Assembly (NCBI RefSeq): GCF_001655055.1
Contig: NZ_LXEW01000021.1
Span: 1-64,000, forward strand
From: Providencia heimbachae ATCC 35613
Lineage (GTDB): Bacteria; Pseudomonadota; Gammaproteobacteria; Enterobacterales; Enterobacteriaceae
Reading direction: 5' to 3'
DNA length: 64,000 nt
A model generated the notes under the pieces. It searched no databases. It saw only the letters and a program-made list of their open reading frames with translations, and had not been told where the DNA came from. The position numbers were made by a program, and so were the translations under genes. Positions within the stretch are counted from its first letter, which is position 1. Each line of letters opens with the position of its first letter. Positions 38,966-50,934 of this stretch are shown in pieces.

Positions 38966-39002
38966 AACAGGTACAGTATCATTCTGCTGTACCTGTTTTT
39001 TT
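38966..39002 (+). terminator. Terminator between degQ and degS
   Basis: AACAGGTACAG pairs with CTGTACCTGTT and is followed by seven T. degS should therefore have its own promoter. Confidence 0.85.
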
Positions 39003-39069
39003 ATGTTATGCTCAAGATATCTTAATTAAATAGCTGAATATTCGGTATATCCTGTGGTGAAAAGCTAAT

Positions 39070-40134
39070 ATGGTAAAAAAGCTTATTTTGTCAGTCATGC
39101 TTGGGTTATTAACCGCCTTAATTATTATTGTTACGGTTCCCTCACTACGCCCACAAGGTCTTGCGGACTTACTCTATGGTAAAACCAACAGCGAACCCGT
39201 CAGCTATAATAAAGCCGTTCGTCGAGCAGCCCCTGCTGTTGTTTATGTCTACAGTAGCTCTAAAGGCAGCTTTTCTCAGTCAGGCCGAGAGCTAAAGTCT
39301 TTAGGCTCTGGTGTGATCATGACTGCAAATGGTTATATCATCACAAATAAGCATGTGGTTGATAACCCAGACCAAATTCTTGTCGCCTTACAAGATGGTG
39401 CTATTTTTGATGCACTACTTGTCGGGTCTGATTCCTTAACCGATCTTGCTGTCCTAAAAATTGAAGCCGATAATCTCCCCGTGATCCCAATCAACACTCA
39501 GCGCATTACGCATGTCGGTGATGTCGTCCTTGCGATTGGTAATCCTTATAATATTGGACAAACGGTGACACAAGGAATTATCAGTGCAACAGGTCGCGTA
39601 GGCCTAAGCTCCACTCGCCGGCAAAACTTTCTACAAACGGATGCCTCGATTAATTCAGGTAACTCAGGGGGCGCTTTGATTAATACCGAAGGCGAACTCA
39701 TCGGTATTAACACGCTATCTTTTACCGCAGGTCAAGGTGTTACCTCTGAAGGACTCAGCTTTGCTATTCCGACAGAACTTGCCGCTAAAATTATGGGTAA
39801 ACTTATCCGTGATGGCCGAGTTATCCGCGGTTATATTGGTATTACTGCACGCGAGTTACCACAAATACGCTCTAATAATAACAATATCAATCAAATTCAA
39901 GGCTTGCGAATATTCCAAGTTGCCCCAGACGGTCCAGCAGATAAGTCAGGAATTGTCCAAGGGGATATCATTCTTTCCGTTGATGGCAAGCCAGCAATAT
40001 CCGCGGCTGAAACGATGGACTTAGTCGCCGAAATACGTCCCGGCAGCAAAATCTCAGTTCAAGTTTTACGTGATGGTGAAATCAAAAATATTGATGTCGT
40101 CATTGAAGAAAATCCTGACGGTCAAGCTAGCTAA
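39070..40134 (+). CDS. degS: Inner-membrane-anchored site-1 protease DegS
   Basis: The 354-residue product has one N-terminal membrane anchor, a trypsin-like domain with catalytic His in ITNKHVVDN, Asp in DLAVLKIE and Ser in NSGNSGGALI, and a single PDZ domain. DegS cleaves the anti-sigma factor RseA when its PDZ domain binds mislocalised porin C-termini, starting the sigma-E response. Length matches E. coli DegS (355). Confidence 0.96.
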   Translation: MVKKLILSVMLGLLTALIIIVTVPSLRPQGLADLLYGKTNSEPVSYNKAVRRAAPAVVYVYSSSKGSFSQSGRELKSLGSGVIMTANGYIITNKHVVDNPDQILVALQDGAIFDALLVGSDSLTDLAVLKIEADNLPVIPINTQRITHVGDVVLAIGNPYNIGQTVTQGIISATGRVGLSSTRRQNFLQTDASINSGNSGGALINTEGELIGINTLSFTAGQGVTSEGLSFAIPTELAAKIMGKLIRDGRVIRGYIGITARELPQIRSNNNNINQIQGLRIFQVAPDGPADKSGIVQGDIILSVDGKPAISAAETMDLVAEIRPGSKISVQVLRDGEIKNIDVVIEENPDGQAS

Positions 40135-40177
40135 ATGCTAAAAAGTTCACTTGAAACTTAAAATGAATTCAAATAAA

Positions 40178-40213
40178 AAAGGTTGTTCAAACAATATGTT
40201 GAACAACCTTTTT
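40178..40213. terminator. Bidirectional terminator between degS and murA
   Basis: AAAGGTTGTTCAA and TTGAACAACCTTT pair around a short loop, with A and T runs on both sides. It separates the convergent genes. Confidence 0.9.
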
Positions 40214-40252
40214 ATTTTTATCTCGTAATAAACTTAACACTAAACTCGCTAA

Positions 40253-41515
<1,263 letters not shown>

Positions 41516-41567
41516 TCAAGTATTCTCGTGTGTCGAATTTTACATACTGTTCGCTTGATTTTTGAAA

Positions 41568-41822
41568 TCAAAAACCACTTAGCTTGCGATCGCGTTCCCA
41601 CTGGGCAGGCGTGTACGCTTTGATTGAAAGTGCATGGATGCGGTTATCCGCAATGTATTCCATCAAAGGTGCATAAACGGCTTGCTGTTGCTTAACACGG
41701 CTCATGCCGTCAAATAGATTACCAACGGCAATAACTTGAAAGTGGCTACCATCACCCGTGACAATAGCTTCATCCAGTGACAGTTTTTCCATCAGTACTT
41801 GTTTAATTTCATTGATTTCCAT
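41568..41822 (-). CDS. ibaG: BolA-family iron-metabolism protein IbaG
   Basis: The 84-residue BolA-type protein has [28 protein letters not shown] with the His typical of the family. The length equals E. coli IbaG (YrbA). It is thought to act with monothiol glutaredoxins in Fe-S handling. It precedes murA on the same strand. Confidence 0.94.
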   Translation of the reverse strand: MEINEIKQVLMEKLSLDEAIVTGDGSHFQVIAVGNLFDGMSRVKQQQAVYAPLMEYIADNRIHALSIKAYTPAQWERDRKLSGF

Positions 41823-41864
41823 AATGACTCAATTTTATGATTATTTGTAATTGATAATACTACC

Positions 41865-41922
41865 CTAAATAATTCAAGTTGCATGTAAGCGATATCGATA
41901 ACCATTCAACTCGGAATATGAC
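41865..41922. repeat. Shortened ERIC-like remnant
   Basis: CTAAATAATTCAAGTTGCAT at the left and CAACTCGGAATATGAC at the right match the two ends of the ERIC copies elsewhere in the window. The central palindrome is missing, so only 58 bases remain. It lies between mlaB and ibaG. Confidence 0.5.
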
Positions 41923-42027
41923 AGGGATGTGTATCTATCCTAAAGGATTAAGCATAACACTTAAACCAAAGAAAACGCCTCTGAAGCAGAAATACAGGCA
42001 GAGGCGCTATTTTTTACATAAACTGAC

Positions 42028-42327
42028 TTAATTAAGCAGTATTGCTTTCACCCCATACAGCTCAATCAAGGTATTTAAGTTATCACTAACGCCAATGATA
42101 TCCAGTGCGTCATTTTTGGCTTTAATCTCACCCTTAAGACGCACTAACATGGCAAGCCCCGTTGAATCCACATGAACAAGGCCAGAAAGATCAATTTTTT
42201 CAATACGATTAGCACTGTTAAACAATGGATGTCTCTCATTCCAAAATGACATTAACGAGTCTCTATCCAATGTCCCAGATAGAAATAAGGTCGTTTCGGT
42301 TTGCTCCCATGCTAACGTGTTACTCAT
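42028..42327 (-). CDS. mlaB: Phospholipid transport protein MlaB (STAS domain)
   Basis: The 99-residue STAS-domain protein has the conserved DLSGLVHVDSTGLAMLVRL segment. MlaB binds the MlaF ATPase on the cytoplasmic face and stabilises the MlaFEDB complex. It is the last gene of mlaFEDCB and starts one base after mlaC. Confidence 0.93.
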   Translation of the reverse strand: MSNTLAWEQTETTLFLSGTLDRDSLMSFWNERHPLFNSANRIEKIDLSGLVHVDSTGLAMLVRLKGEIKAKNDALDIIGVSDNLNTLIELYGVKAILLN

Positions 42328-42328
42328 A

Positions 42329-42958
42329 CTAATTATTCTCTTCTAAAGTAATCGGGGTTTTGGCGTTAGCCTCTAACTGCTTAGTTAGACCATCAATACC
42401 TTGCTTACGAAGAATATCACCCCATTCATTCTGCTTAGTGGTGATCATACTGACACCTTCCGCAATCATGTCATAAGCTTGCCAGTAACCTGTTTTACTG
42501 TTTTTACGCCACTGGAAGTCTAAACGAACAGGTGGACGCCCATTGCTATCATTGATGGTGACACGAATGGCAACAATGTTTTTCTTGTCTAAAGGCTGCT
42601 CTGGAGCAATTTGATAGGTTTGACCATGATACATGGCAAGTGCTTGACCATAAGCTTGCTCAAGGTAAGCTTCAAATGCTTTAAAGTAAGCATCACGTTG
42701 AGCCGGTGTCGCTGCTTTATAGTAAGTACCTAAAACCAAGGCACCTGCGTATTTTACCTGAACGTAAGGCAAAAGTTCTTGACGAACAATCGTTCTTAAA
42801 TATTCAGGGTCTTGTCTAATTTTTGATTGTTCTGCTTTTAATCGCGTAAATGTTTTATCCGCTGCTTCATCCATCAGCTTGTAGGGATTCGTTTGATCTA
42901 TCGCCATCGCAAAAGGCGCAATCGCTAACATCGCAATCATAACTAAACGTTTAAACAT
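42329..42958 (-). CDS. mlaC: Periplasmic phospholipid-binding protein MlaC
   Basis: The 209-residue product has a signal peptide ending near ALA/FAMA (about residue 19) and the MlaC/Ttg2 domain with segments such as [20 protein letters not shown]. MlaC shuttles phospholipids between the outer-membrane MlaA complex and inner-membrane MlaFEDB. It lies between mlaD and mlaB. Confidence 0.95.
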   Translation of the reverse strand: MFKRLVMIAMLAIAPFAMAIDQTNPYKLMDEAADKTFTRLKAEQSKIRQDPEYLRTIVRQELLPYVQVKYAGALVLGTYYKAATPAQRDAYFKAFEAYLEQAYGQALAMYHGQTYQIAPEQPLDKKNIVAIRVTINDSNGRPPVRLDFQWRKNSKTGYWQAYDMIAEGVSMITTKQNEWGDILRKQGIDGLTKQLEANAKTPITLEENN

Positions 42959-42993
42959 AATTCATTCCTTCAAAATTCATAGGGAACATAAAA

Positions 42994-43491
42994 TTAATGT
43001 GATACTGGCTCAGCGGCTTGGCTATCACCACTTTTATACAAAAACTGCCCGATTAAATCTTCTAATACCATTGCAGGCTTGGTATCTTCCAAACGCCCAC
43101 CATCTTTTAATATTTGAGTATCGAACTCTTCACCGTCAGGACCAATATTCATTGCGATATATTGCTCGCCCAACAAACCTGATGTGCGAATAGAAAGTGA
43201 ACTAGAATCAGGAATATTGTCATATTCACTGAGCAAATCAATTTTAACATCCGGTACATAGCTGTCTTTGTTCAAGATGATACTGGAAACTCGACCAACA
43301 ACAACGCCACCCACTTTTACGGGTGAACCTTCTTTTAAGCCACCGATATTTTCGAACGACGCAGAAACCTGATAGGTTGACTGGCTACCGATCGATTTTA
43401 AATCAGCCACTTTTAAGCATAGAAAAATAATTGCGGCGATCGCCAGCAACATAAAACAACCTACCCATATTTCACTTTTTTTACTTTGCAT
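42994..43491 (-). CDS. mlaD: Phospholipid transport protein MlaD (MCE domain)
   Basis: The 165-residue protein has one N-terminal helix and an MCE domain with GGLKEGSPVKVGGVVVGRVSSI near 50-75. MlaD hexamers form the periplasmic ring that accepts lipid. It is shorter than E. coli MlaD (183), mainly at the C-terminal tail. It begins three bases after mlaE. Confidence 0.94.
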   Translation of the reverse strand: MQSKKSEIWVGCFMLLAIAAIIFLCLKVADLKSIGSQSTYQVSASFENIGGLKEGSPVKVGGVVVGRVSSIILNKDSYVPDVKIDLLSEYDNIPDSSSLSIRTSGLLGEQYIAMNIGPDGEEFDTQILKDGGRLEDTKPAMVLEDLIGQFLYKSGDSQAAEPVSH

Positions 43492-43494
43492 GAC

Positions 43495-44277
43495 TTAGTT
43501 CCCAAACATCAGAGCAGTAAGTACGAAATCTAATCCCAAAACCGATAATGATGCATGAACAACCGTTCTCGTTGTTGCTTGACTAATTCCTTCCGAGGTA
43601 GGCACCGCATCATAACCATTAAAGAGTGCTATCCAAGTCACTGTGAATGCAAAAACTAAGCTCTTGATAACACAGTTGACGATATCTAAACGCCAATCAA
43701 TTGAGGATTGCATCGAAGCCCAAAAGAAGCCTTCATCAATACCTTTCCAGTCCACACCGACTAATGCACCGCCTAAAATACCGACCGCCACAAAAATAAG
43801 TGATAACAGCGGCATGCTGATAAACCCCGCCCAAAACCTTGGTGCTATGACGCGTCTTAGTGGATCGACCGCCATCATTTCAAGGCTGGAAATTTGTTCA
43901 GTGGCTTTCATTAAACCGATTTCTGCCGTCAACGCAGAACCCGCACGACCTGCAAATAATAAAGCAGTGACAACCGGCCCTAATTCACGCAGCAACGATA
44001 ACGCCACCATCATACCGAGACTCGCTTCAGCACTAAAAGTCGTTAAAACCAAGTAACCTTGTAGCCCCAAAACCATCCCAATAAATAATCCGGAGACCGC
44101 GACAATCAGCAATGACTGCACACCAACCGCATACAGTTGCTTCATTAATAACGGCCACTGTTTTTTAACTTCAGGCTTGCCAAACAGTGCGCGAAATAGC
44201 ATATATCCAGCGCGACCAAACGCTGAAAAAGTATCAATCCATCGACGTCCGAAGGCAGCAATCGCCTTTATAATCAT
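43495..44277 (-). CDS. mlaE: Phospholipid ABC permease MlaE
   Basis: The 260-residue membrane protein of the MlaE family has about five helices and the [22 protein letters not shown] cytoplasmic coupling region. MlaE dimerises with two MlaF and one MlaD ring. It starts six bases after mlaF. Confidence 0.96.
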   Translation of the reverse strand: MIIKAIAAFGRRWIDTFSAFGRAGYMLFRALFGKPEVKKQWPLLMKQLYAVGVQSLLIVAVSGLFIGMVLGLQGYLVLTTFSAEASLGMMVALSLLRELGPVVTALLFAGRAGSALTAEIGLMKATEQISSLEMMAVDPLRRVIAPRFWAGFISMPLLSLIFVAVGILGGALVGVDWKGIDEGFFWASMQSSIDWRLDIVNCVIKSLVFAFTVTWIALFNGYDAVPTSEGISQATTRTVVHASLSVLGLDFVLTALMFGN

Positions 44278-44283
44278 CTTATT

Positions 44284-45087
44284 TTACCCTAATAAATCAG
44301 CCAGATAATCATCGGCGGGAAAACGGAATGGAACTGGACCATCCGCGATACCATCCAAAAATTGCCTCACACGAGGATCTTGGTTATCGCGTAATTCATC
44401 CCCTGTCCCTTTGGCGATAACATGCTGTTGGGCGACAATATACGCTTTATCAGCAATGCTCAAAACCTCGGGTACATCGTGGGAAACCACCACACAAGTC
44501 ACACCTAAAGCTTGGTTTAATTCATCAATCAATTTAACTAACACACCCATTGTAATTGGGTCTTGCCCGACAAAGGGCTCATCAAACATAATTAAATCTG
44601 GGTCAAGTGCTATCGCACGTGCTAAAGCGGCACGACGAGCCATTCCCCCTGATAACTCAGATGGCATTAGTTTTGCTGCACCGCGCAGCCCCACCGCCTC
44701 TAATTTCATCATCACCGTAGTATGAATTAAAGATTCGGGCAAATTGGTATGTTCACGCAATGGAAACGCCACATTGTTGTAAACATCCATATCGGTAAAC
44801 AGCGCGCCAGACTGAAATAACATGCTCATTTTCTTGCGGGATTGGTACAATTTAGAGCGCGATAATGCTGGAATATTATCACCATCAAACCAGATTTCTC
44901 CCTGATTTGGACGAAGTTGCCCACCAATCAGGCGTAGTAACGTGGTTTTACCAATTCCTGATGGCCCCATGATCGCTGTAATTTTACCACGAGGTACAGA
45001 TAGGTTAATATTTTCAAATATTTGCCTATTACCACGGGTGAACGACATGTCCCGTACTTCAATTAAGTTATCTGTCTGTGCTTGCAT
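44284..45087 (-). CDS. mlaF: Phospholipid ABC ATPase MlaF
   Basis: The 267-residue ATPase has Walker A GPSGIGKTTLLRLIGG, signature LSGGMARRAALARAI and Walker B DLIMFDEPFVGQDP. It energises MlaFEDB. In E. coli, yrbG precedes it and is divergent; here yrbG is absent and kdsD lies across a 468-base gap. Confidence 0.97.
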   Translation of the reverse strand: MQAQTDNLIEVRDMSFTRGNRQIFENINLSVPRGKITAIMGPSGIGKTTLLRLIGGQLRPNQGEIWFDGDNIPALSRSKLYQSRKKMSMLFQSGALFTDMDVYNNVAFPLREHTNLPESLIHTTVMMKLEAVGLRGAAKLMPSELSGGMARRAALARAIALDPDLIMFDEPFVGQDPITMGVLVKLIDELNQALGVTCVVVSHDVPEVLSIADKAYIVAQQHVIAKGTGDELRDNQDPRVRQFLDGIADGPVPFRFPADDYLADLLG

Positions 45088-45555
45088 TTGTCTGATAGCT
45101 CATTACATCACGCCTAATTTTATCTTTTATAAGCTTGAATCTTACAGAAAGATAAACCGAAAATCGTCAAATATCACATTAAATTTAGCTTATAGCATTA
45201 TAACGCTTAAAATGTGATTTTTAATGTTACAACTGTATGTGTATATAAATGAAATGTCTTAAAAACAGTTAATGATGTTCATTATGAATCAATATTTGCC
45301 TTAAAAAACAGCAGATAGATCTGATAACAAATATATTTGTCACTCATTGAGAATACGCGATTTTATAAATATTTTTTGGTTCTCGGTGCTAATAAAATAC
45401 CATTAATCTGATTAACAGTGGCGTCGACTAATAATAAAATAGTAATTAGACGCTAAAGTAGCACTAAAAAGCGCTTAACAGACAAAATACTTACTGATAC
45501 TAAGTATTCGTTATACAATCCAATTTCGCTAATCCGATTAACTGAAAAGCTACGC
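45088..45555. other. Divergent promoter region mlaF/kdsD
   Basis: This 468-base AT-rich gap has no gene; E. coli yrbG is missing from its place. Near kdsD, TTACTG (45491-45496) and TACAAT (45514-45519), 17 bases apart, look like a sigma-70 promoter. An inverted repeat ATACTTA/TAAGTAT (45487-45507) overlaps the -35. Confidence 0.4.
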
Positions 45556-46536
45556 ATGGAACTAGAAATGTCAAACTTCGATTTTCAGCAAGTAGGTAAA
45601 GATGTTCTCCGTATCGAACGTGAAGGCCTTAATAATCTCGAACAATATATCAATCATGACTTTGACCGCGCTTGCCAGCTAATTTTCACCTGCCAAGGAA
45701 AAGTCGTTGTCATGGGAATGGGTAAATCGGGACATATTGGCAAGAAAATCGCAGCGACATTAGCCAGTACCGGAACTCCCTCATTTTTTGTTCATCCAGG
45801 TGAAGCCAGCCATGGCGACCTAGGGATGATAAACAACAAAGATGTCGTTTTAGCGATATCTAACTCTGGTGAATCAGGTGAAATCTTAGCCTTATTACCC
45901 GTATTAAAAAGAATCAAAGTTCCACTTATTTGCATGACGAACAACCCCGACAGTAACATGGGTAAGTATGCGGATATCCATCTGTGCATAAAGGTTCCAC
46001 AAGAAGCCTGCCCACTTGGACTGGCGCCGACAACCAGTACTACCGCAACATTAGTTATGGGTGATGCACTTGCAATCGCACTACTGACGGCTCGAGGATT
46101 CACCGCTGACGATTTTGCCCTTTCTCATCCTGGCGGCGCACTTGGACGCAAGCTTTTACTGCTTGTTCGTGATTTAATGAGTAGAGGTGATGACATCCCT
46201 TACATCTCCAAAAGTGCAAGCCTACGTGAAGCATTGGTTGAAATTACGCGTAAAAAATTGGGTATGACTGTCATTTGTGATGATGAGATGAATATTGAAG
46301 GCATTTTCACCGATGGGGATTTACGCCGTATCTTTGATATGGGGATCGACCTAAATAATGCTAAAATTGCTGATCTCATGACCCCCGGCGGGATCAGAGT
46401 CTCTCCAAATATACTCGCAGTTGAAGCACTGAATTTAATGCAGTCTAAACACGTGACCTCTTTATTGGTTGCCGAAAACAATAAATTGGTTGGCGTCCTG
46501 CATATGCATGACCTGCTCCAAGCGGGTGTTGTATAA
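45556..46536 (+). CDS. kdsD: Arabinose-5-phosphate isomerase KdsD
   Basis: The 326-residue protein has an N-terminal SIS domain (VVVMGMGKSGHIGKKIAATL and AISNSGESGEILALLPVL) and a C-terminal pair of CBS domains. It converts ribulose-5-phosphate to arabinose-5-phosphate, the first KDO step. Length matches E. coli (328). It starts the kdsD-kdsC-lptCAB gene set. Confidence 0.96.
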   Translation: MELEMSNFDFQQVGKDVLRIEREGLNNLEQYINHDFDRACQLIFTCQGKVVVMGMGKSGHIGKKIAATLASTGTPSFFVHPGEASHGDLGMINNKDVVLAISNSGESGEILALLPVLKRIKVPLICMTNNPDSNMGKYADIHLCIKVPQEACPLGLAPTTSTTATLVMGDALAIALLTARGFTADDFALSHPGGALGRKLLLLVRDLMSRGDDIPYISKSASLREALVEITRKKLGMTVICDDEMNIEGIFTDGDLRRIFDMGIDLNNAKIADLMTPGGIRVSPNILAVEALNLMQSKHVTSLLVAENNKLVGVLHMHDLLQAGVV

Positions 46537-46555
46537 GGTATAACAAGGAATAACA

Positions 46556-47107
46556 ATGGAATTAAACACCTGCTACGGCCCTATCGCCCGCTCAGTAATA
46601 GAAAAAGCCGCTAAAATTAAATTATTAATTTGCGACGTCGATGGTGTGATGTCGGATGGCTTAATTTATATGGGTAATAACGGTGAAGAGCTCAAAGCGT
46701 TCAATGTCCGTGATGGCTATGGTATACGCTGTTTACTCACATCAGACATTGAAGTCGCCATTATTACAGGCAGACAAGCTAAACTCCTTGAAGATAGAGC
46801 CAAAACATTGGGTATTACATATCTTTACCAAGGTCAAAGCGATAAGCTTTTGGCGTATCGTGAACTGTTAGATACACTACAGTTAACTGAAGATGAAACC
46901 GCCTATATTGGTGATGACTTAATTGATTGGCCTGTTATGGCAAAAGTGGGTTTATCTGTAGCAGTAGCTGACGCACATCCTCTACTGCTCACGAAGGCTG
47001 ACTACGTTACCAAAATTGGTGGCGGTAAAGGCGCCGTTCGCGAACTCTGTGACCTCATCCTTCTTTCACAAAATAAATTGAAAGAAGCTAAAGGCTTATC
47101 GATTTAA
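46556..47107 (+). CDS. kdsC: 3-deoxy-D-manno-octulosonate-8-phosphate phosphatase KdsC
   Basis: The 183-residue HAD-family phosphatase has the nucleophile motif DVDGVMSDG near residue 27 and the late YIGDDLIDWPVM acidic motif. It removes phosphate from KDO-8-P. It begins 19 bases after kdsD. Confidence 0.96.
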   Translation: MELNTCYGPIARSVIEKAAKIKLLICDVDGVMSDGLIYMGNNGEELKAFNVRDGYGIRCLLTSDIEVAIITGRQAKLLEDRAKTLGITYLYQGQSDKLLAYRELLDTLQLTEDETAYIGDDLIDWPVMAKVGLSVAVADAHPLLLTKADYVTKIGGGKGAVRELCDLILLSQNKLKEAKGLSI

Positions 47108-47123
47108 AGAATAGAAATAATTC

Positions 47124-47705
47124 ATGAGCAATACGAAAAAGTGGTTAATCATTATTCTATCCCTCATTGTACTTGGGCTTATTGGCTGGAACCTTTCCGG
47201 CTCGGATTCAGGACAAACGACGGGTAGCGTAATAAATGACGGCCAACCTAATTATCAAACTGATGATTCTGTGACTTTCGTCTATAATCCTGCAGGCGAT
47301 TTAGCATACAAACTCATCGCCACGAAAATTGATAATTACACTGAAAGTAAGATCACTTGGTTTTCTCAACCTGTTTTAACAACCTATAACGAAGCTGGGG
47401 TCCCCACTTGGACAGTCAAAGCATTCAAAGCAAGGTTAACAAGCGATAGGGTCTTATACCTTTACAGTGATGTGCAGGTCGACAGCTTAAATAAAGAGTC
47501 ACAAATTCAACAAATTACAACTGAAAGTGCGGTTGTCAATTTGACAACACAAGACGTTTCATCTGAAGATAAAGTCACCATTACTGGGCATGGGCTCAAT
47601 TCTACAGGTTTAAAAATGAAGGGTAACCTACGTACGAGAACCGCAGAATTAATCGAAGATGTGAAAACTTATTATGAGTTACAACCAAAAGAGCAACAAA
47701 AATGA
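47124..47705 (+). CDS. lptC: LPS export protein LptC
   Basis: The 193-residue product has one N-terminal helix (KWLIIILSLIVLGLIGW) and a periplasmic beta-jellyroll of the LptC family. It receives LPS from LptBFG and passes it to LptA. It overlaps lptA by four bases. Confidence 0.95.
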   Translation: MSNTKKWLIIILSLIVLGLIGWNLSGSDSGQTTGSVINDGQPNYQTDDSVTFVYNPAGDLAYKLIATKIDNYTESKITWFSQPVLTTYNEAGVPTWTVKAFKARLTSDRVLYLYSDVQVDSLNKESQIQQITTESAVVNLTTQDVSSEDKVTITGHGLNSTGLKMKGNLRTRTAELIEDVKTYYELQPKEQQK

Positions 47706-48265
47706 ACCAAGTAACTAAGAAGCGTTTTATTCAAGGAGCCGTTGCCAGTGCAATTTTAGCTCTTAGCCTACCCGCTATGGCGCTAAAAAGTGACACACAA
47801 CAGCCAATGACGATTAATTCTGTCAAGCAATCCCTTGATTTAGAAAAGAACATTACCACTTTTACTGATGATGTTGTGATAAAACAAGGCTCTATTGATA
47901 TTAAAGCCAATAAAGTTGTTGTCACACGCCCAAGTAGCGATTCAGATAAAATTGTTATCGAAGCTTTTGGTACTCCTGTAACCTTTTATCAGTTACAAGA
48001 TGATGGCAAACCTATCAAAGGGCATGCGGCAAAAGCGCGCTATGAAGTTGATAAACAACTCGTCACATTAACGGGCGATGCTTATCTTGAACAGCTCGAT
48101 AGCAACATTAAAGGTGATAAAATCACTTATGTCGTACCAACTCAGCAAATGGAAGCTTTCAGCGACAAAGGTAAACGTGTCACTACTGTAATACTGCCAG
48201 CGCAATTACAAGAGAAAGGCCCTGCTGCGAACAGTTCGTCCACCAACACGAGTAAGAGTAAATAA
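47702..48265 (+). CDS. lptA: LPS periplasmic bridge protein LptA
   Basis: The 187-residue product has a signal peptide cleaved near PAMA-L and a beta-jellyroll OstA/LptA domain ([20 protein letters not shown]). It polymerises into the periplasmic bridge between LptC and LptD. It follows lptC with a four-base overlap. Confidence 0.96.
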   Translation: MNQVTKKRFIQGAVASAILALSLPAMALKSDTQQPMTINSVKQSLDLEKNITTFTDDVVIKQGSIDIKANKVVVTRPSSDSDKIVIEAFGTPVTFYQLQDDGKPIKGHAAKARYEVDKQLVTLTGDAYLEQLDSNIKGDKITYVVPTQQMEAFSDKGKRVTTVILPAQLQEKGPAANSSSTNTSKSK

Positions 48266-48270
48266 TCGTT

Positions 48271-48996
48271 ATGGCAACACTTACCGCAGAGAATCTGGCA
48301 AAAGCGTACAAAAAACGCAAAGTTGTTGAAGATGTTAGCCTTGAGGTTAAATCTGGCGAAATTGTTGGTCTACTCGGCCCCAACGGAGCGGGTAAAACAA
48401 CCACCTTTTATATGGTGGTCGGCATCGTTCAACGTGATGCAGGCAAAATTATGATTGATGGCGAAGACATCAGTCTGCTTCCACTGCATGAGCGTGCTCG
48501 CCGAGGTATCGGATACCTTCCACAAGAAGCCTCAATTTTCCGTCGTCTTAGTGTGTATGATAACCTAATGGCAGTGTTAGAAATCCGCCACGATTTAAAC
48601 ACCCAGCAGCGCAAAGAAAGAGCAGAAGAGCTGATGGAAGAGTTCAGTATCACTCACTTACGCAACAGTATGGGTCAATCACTTTCCGGTGGTGAACGCC
48701 GTCGAGTCGAAATTGCACGCGCACTTGCTGCAAATCCAAAGTTCATTTTATTAGATGAACCTTTTGCGGGGGTCGACCCGATTTCTGTCCTCGATATCAA
48801 AAAAATCATCCAGCATTTACGTGATTATGGCCTTGGTGTCCTAATAACTGACCATAACGTGCGTGAAACGTTAGATGTCTGTGAAAGAGCCTATATCGTG
48901 AGCCAAGGTCACTTGATTGCTCATGGTACACCTACGATGATCCTTGAAAATGAACAAGTTAAGCGTGTTTATTTAGGTGAAGGTTTTAGGCTATAA
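48271..48996 (+). CDS. lptB: LPS export ABC ATPase LptB
   Basis: The 241-residue ATPase has Walker [16 protein letters not shown], signature [17 protein letters not shown] and Walker [14 protein letters not shown]. It powers LPS extraction with LptFG encoded elsewhere. Length equals E. coli LptB. Confidence 0.98.
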   Translation: MATLTAENLAKAYKKRKVVEDVSLEVKSGEIVGLLGPNGAGKTTTFYMVVGIVQRDAGKIMIDGEDISLLPLHERARRGIGYLPQEASIFRRLSVYDNLMAVLEIRHDLNTQQRKERAEELMEEFSITHLRNSMGQSLSGGERRRVEIARALAANPKFILLDEPFAGVDPISVLDIKKIIQHLRDYGLGVLITDHNVRETLDVCERAYIVSQGHLIAHGTPTMILENEQVKRVYLGEGFRL

Positions 48997-49086
48997 GCCA
49001 TTAAATCCTAGCACTTTAGTGGAAGATTCATTGAAGAGGTCGTTCGTTAAGATGCTCGTTAATTAAGATGGAGAAGAATCACATTC

Positions 49087-50532
49087 ATGAAGCAAAGTTT
49101 GCAGCTCAGAGTCAGCCAACAGCTCGCAATGACACCCCAATTGCAACAGGCCATTCGTCTGTTACAGTTGTCTACACTTGAGCTTCAACAAGAGATTCAA
49201 CTCGCCCTTGAAACTAATCCATTGCTGGAACAAGATGAGCAGGACACGGAATTAGAGCCCATCGATAATTTCGAGCAAAATACAGATAGTAGTGAAATTG
49301 ATACCAAAGATGCGCTAGAAAAAAATGACATACCGGATGAATTGCCCCTTGACGCAGATTGGGATGAAATTTACTCCGCAGGTACGCCATCAGGGACAAG
49401 CAATGATTATAGCTTTGAAGAACTTCCTGTTTATCAAGGGGAAACAACGCAAACATTGCAAGACTACCTTGTTTGGCAAGCTGAATTAACCCCTTTTACT
49501 GATACCGATCGCGCTATTGCTGCCTCAATAATTGATTCAATTGATGATTCAGGCTATCTCACATCCACAATTGTGGATATCCATGAAGGGATTGATAACC
49601 CTGACATTACTCTAGAAGAAGTGATTGCCGTTCTAAAACGGATCCAGCATTTTGATCCACTCGGTGTCGCATCTCAGGATTTAAAAGAGTGTTTACTCAT
49701 CCAACTTTCTCTTTACCCAAAAGATACCAATGGGTTAGCTGAAGCTAAGCTGATTATTAGCAATCATATTGACTTGCTGGCTAATCGCGATTTTCGTCAA
49801 CTGAGTAAATTAACTCGTCTAAAAGAAGATGCGCTAAAAACCGCCATAGACCTGATACTCACCTTGAATCCCAAACCAGGGCAATCGATTAATACGGGTG
49901 AATCTGAATATGTGATACCCGACGTTCTGGTGAAAAAAATCAGCGGACACTGGCAAGTTGAGTTAAATACAGATAGCATCCCTAAACTAAGTATTAATAA
50001 TCATTATGCTTCATTAATTAATAATTCAGCTAATGAAGGTGACTCACAGTATATTCGTAGTCATCTGCAAGATGCGAAATGGCTAATAAAAAGTCTCGAA
50101 AGCCGCCATGAGACACTGTTAAAAGTCGCGACGTGCATTGTTGAACAGCAGCAAGAATTCTTTGAGTTAGGTGAAGAACACATGAAACCGATGATACTGG
50201 CCGATATTGCCTATCAGGTGGATATGCATGAATCAACTATCTCAAGAGTGACAACTCAAAAGTTTCTCCATAGCCCTAGAGGTATTTTTGAGTTGAAGTA
50301 TTTTTTCTCTAGTCACGTCAGTACTGATAGCGGAGGAGAAGCATCCTCAACAGCTATTCGTGCTCTAGTGAAAAAACTGGTTGCTGCTGAAAACCCAGCA
50401 AAACCATTGAGTGACAGTAAATTGACGAGTATGCTGGCCGAACAAGGTATTCAAGTTGCTCGTCGAACTGTTGCTAAGTATCGTGAATCGTTATCTATTC
50501 CGCCCTCTAATCAGCGTAAACAGCTGGTTTAA
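49087..50532 (+). CDS. rpoN: RNA polymerase sigma-54 factor
   Basis: The 481-residue protein has the Gln/Leu-rich activator-contact region at 1-50 ([20 protein letters not shown]). An acidic linker, a core-binding domain and the C-terminal RpoN box [11 protein letters not shown] follow. Sigma-54 directs nitrogen and other stress promoters with enhancer-binding proteins. It lies 90 bases after lptB, as in E. coli. Confidence 0.98.
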   Translation: MKQSLQLRVSQQLAMTPQLQQAIRLLQLSTLELQQEIQLALETNPLLEQDEQDTELEPIDNFEQNTDSSEIDTKDALEKNDIPDELPLDADWDEIYSAGTPSGTSNDYSFEELPVYQGETTQTLQDYLVWQAELTPFTDTDRAIAASIIDSIDDSGYLTSTIVDIHEGIDNPDITLEEVIAVLKRIQHFDPLGVASQDLKECLLIQLSLYPKDTNGLAEAKLIISNHIDLLANRDFRQLSKLTRLKEDALKTAIDLILTLNPKPGQSINTGESEYVIPDVLVKKISGHWQVELNTDSIPKLSINNHYASLINNSANEGDSQYIRSHLQDAKWLIKSLESRHETLLKVATCIVEQQQEFFELGEEHMKPMILADIAYQVDMHESTISRVTTQKFLHSPRGIFELKYFFSSHVSTDSGGEASSTAIRALVKKLVAAENPAKPLSDSKLTSMLAEQGIQVARRTVAKYRESLSIPPSNQRKQLV

Positions 50533-50554
50533 TTGATAAAATAAGGAAGATTGT

Positions 50555-50842
50555 ATGGAATTTCAGATTACTGGACACAATATTGAAGTGACTCCTGCAT
50601 TGCGTGAAACGGTTGAGAAAAAACTCAAAAAACTAACGCAATTGTTTGATCGTATAAACAGTATTCAAGTTGTCCTTAAAGTTGAAAAAGTTCAGCAAAT
50701 TGCTGAAGCTACCCTGCAAGTCAATGGTGCGGAGCTTCATGCATCAGCGGAAGAGAACGACATGTATGCTGCAATCGATTTACTGGTAGACAAACTGTCG
50801 CGCCAATTAACTAAGCACAAAGAAAAACTGAGACAACACTAA
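50555..50842 (+). CDS. hpf: Ribosome hibernation-promoting factor
   Basis: The 95-residue protein has the short HPF/YfiA fold (FQITGHNIEVTPALRETVEKKL). Short HPF dimerises 70S ribosomes with RMF in stationary phase. It follows rpoN by 22 bases. Confidence 0.96.
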   Translation: MEFQITGHNIEVTPALRETVEKKLKKLTQLFDRINSIQVVLKVEKVQQIAEATLQVNGAELHASAEENDMYAAIDLLVDKLSRQLTKHKEKLRQH

Positions 50843-50892
50843 TACATTGATGCGATCTAGGGCGTTTTCGCGTCCTAATCGATGAATGTTCC

Positions 50893-50925
50893 AAACCAGA
50901 TGGTGGTATACGCCATCTGGTTTTG
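50893..50925 (+). terminator. Hairpin between hpf and ptsN
   Basis: AAACCAGATGG pairs with CCATCTGGTTTT and is followed by a T-rich run. It can stop some transcription from rpoN-hpf ahead of ptsN. Confidence 0.65.
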
Positions 50926-50934
50926 TAGTCCTAA

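Noticed and set aside
41557-41575. FNR-like palindrome TTGATTTTTGAAATCAA
   Set aside because: The spacing between half-sites is wrong for FNR and it lies between the ibaG stop and murA in a same-strand gap.
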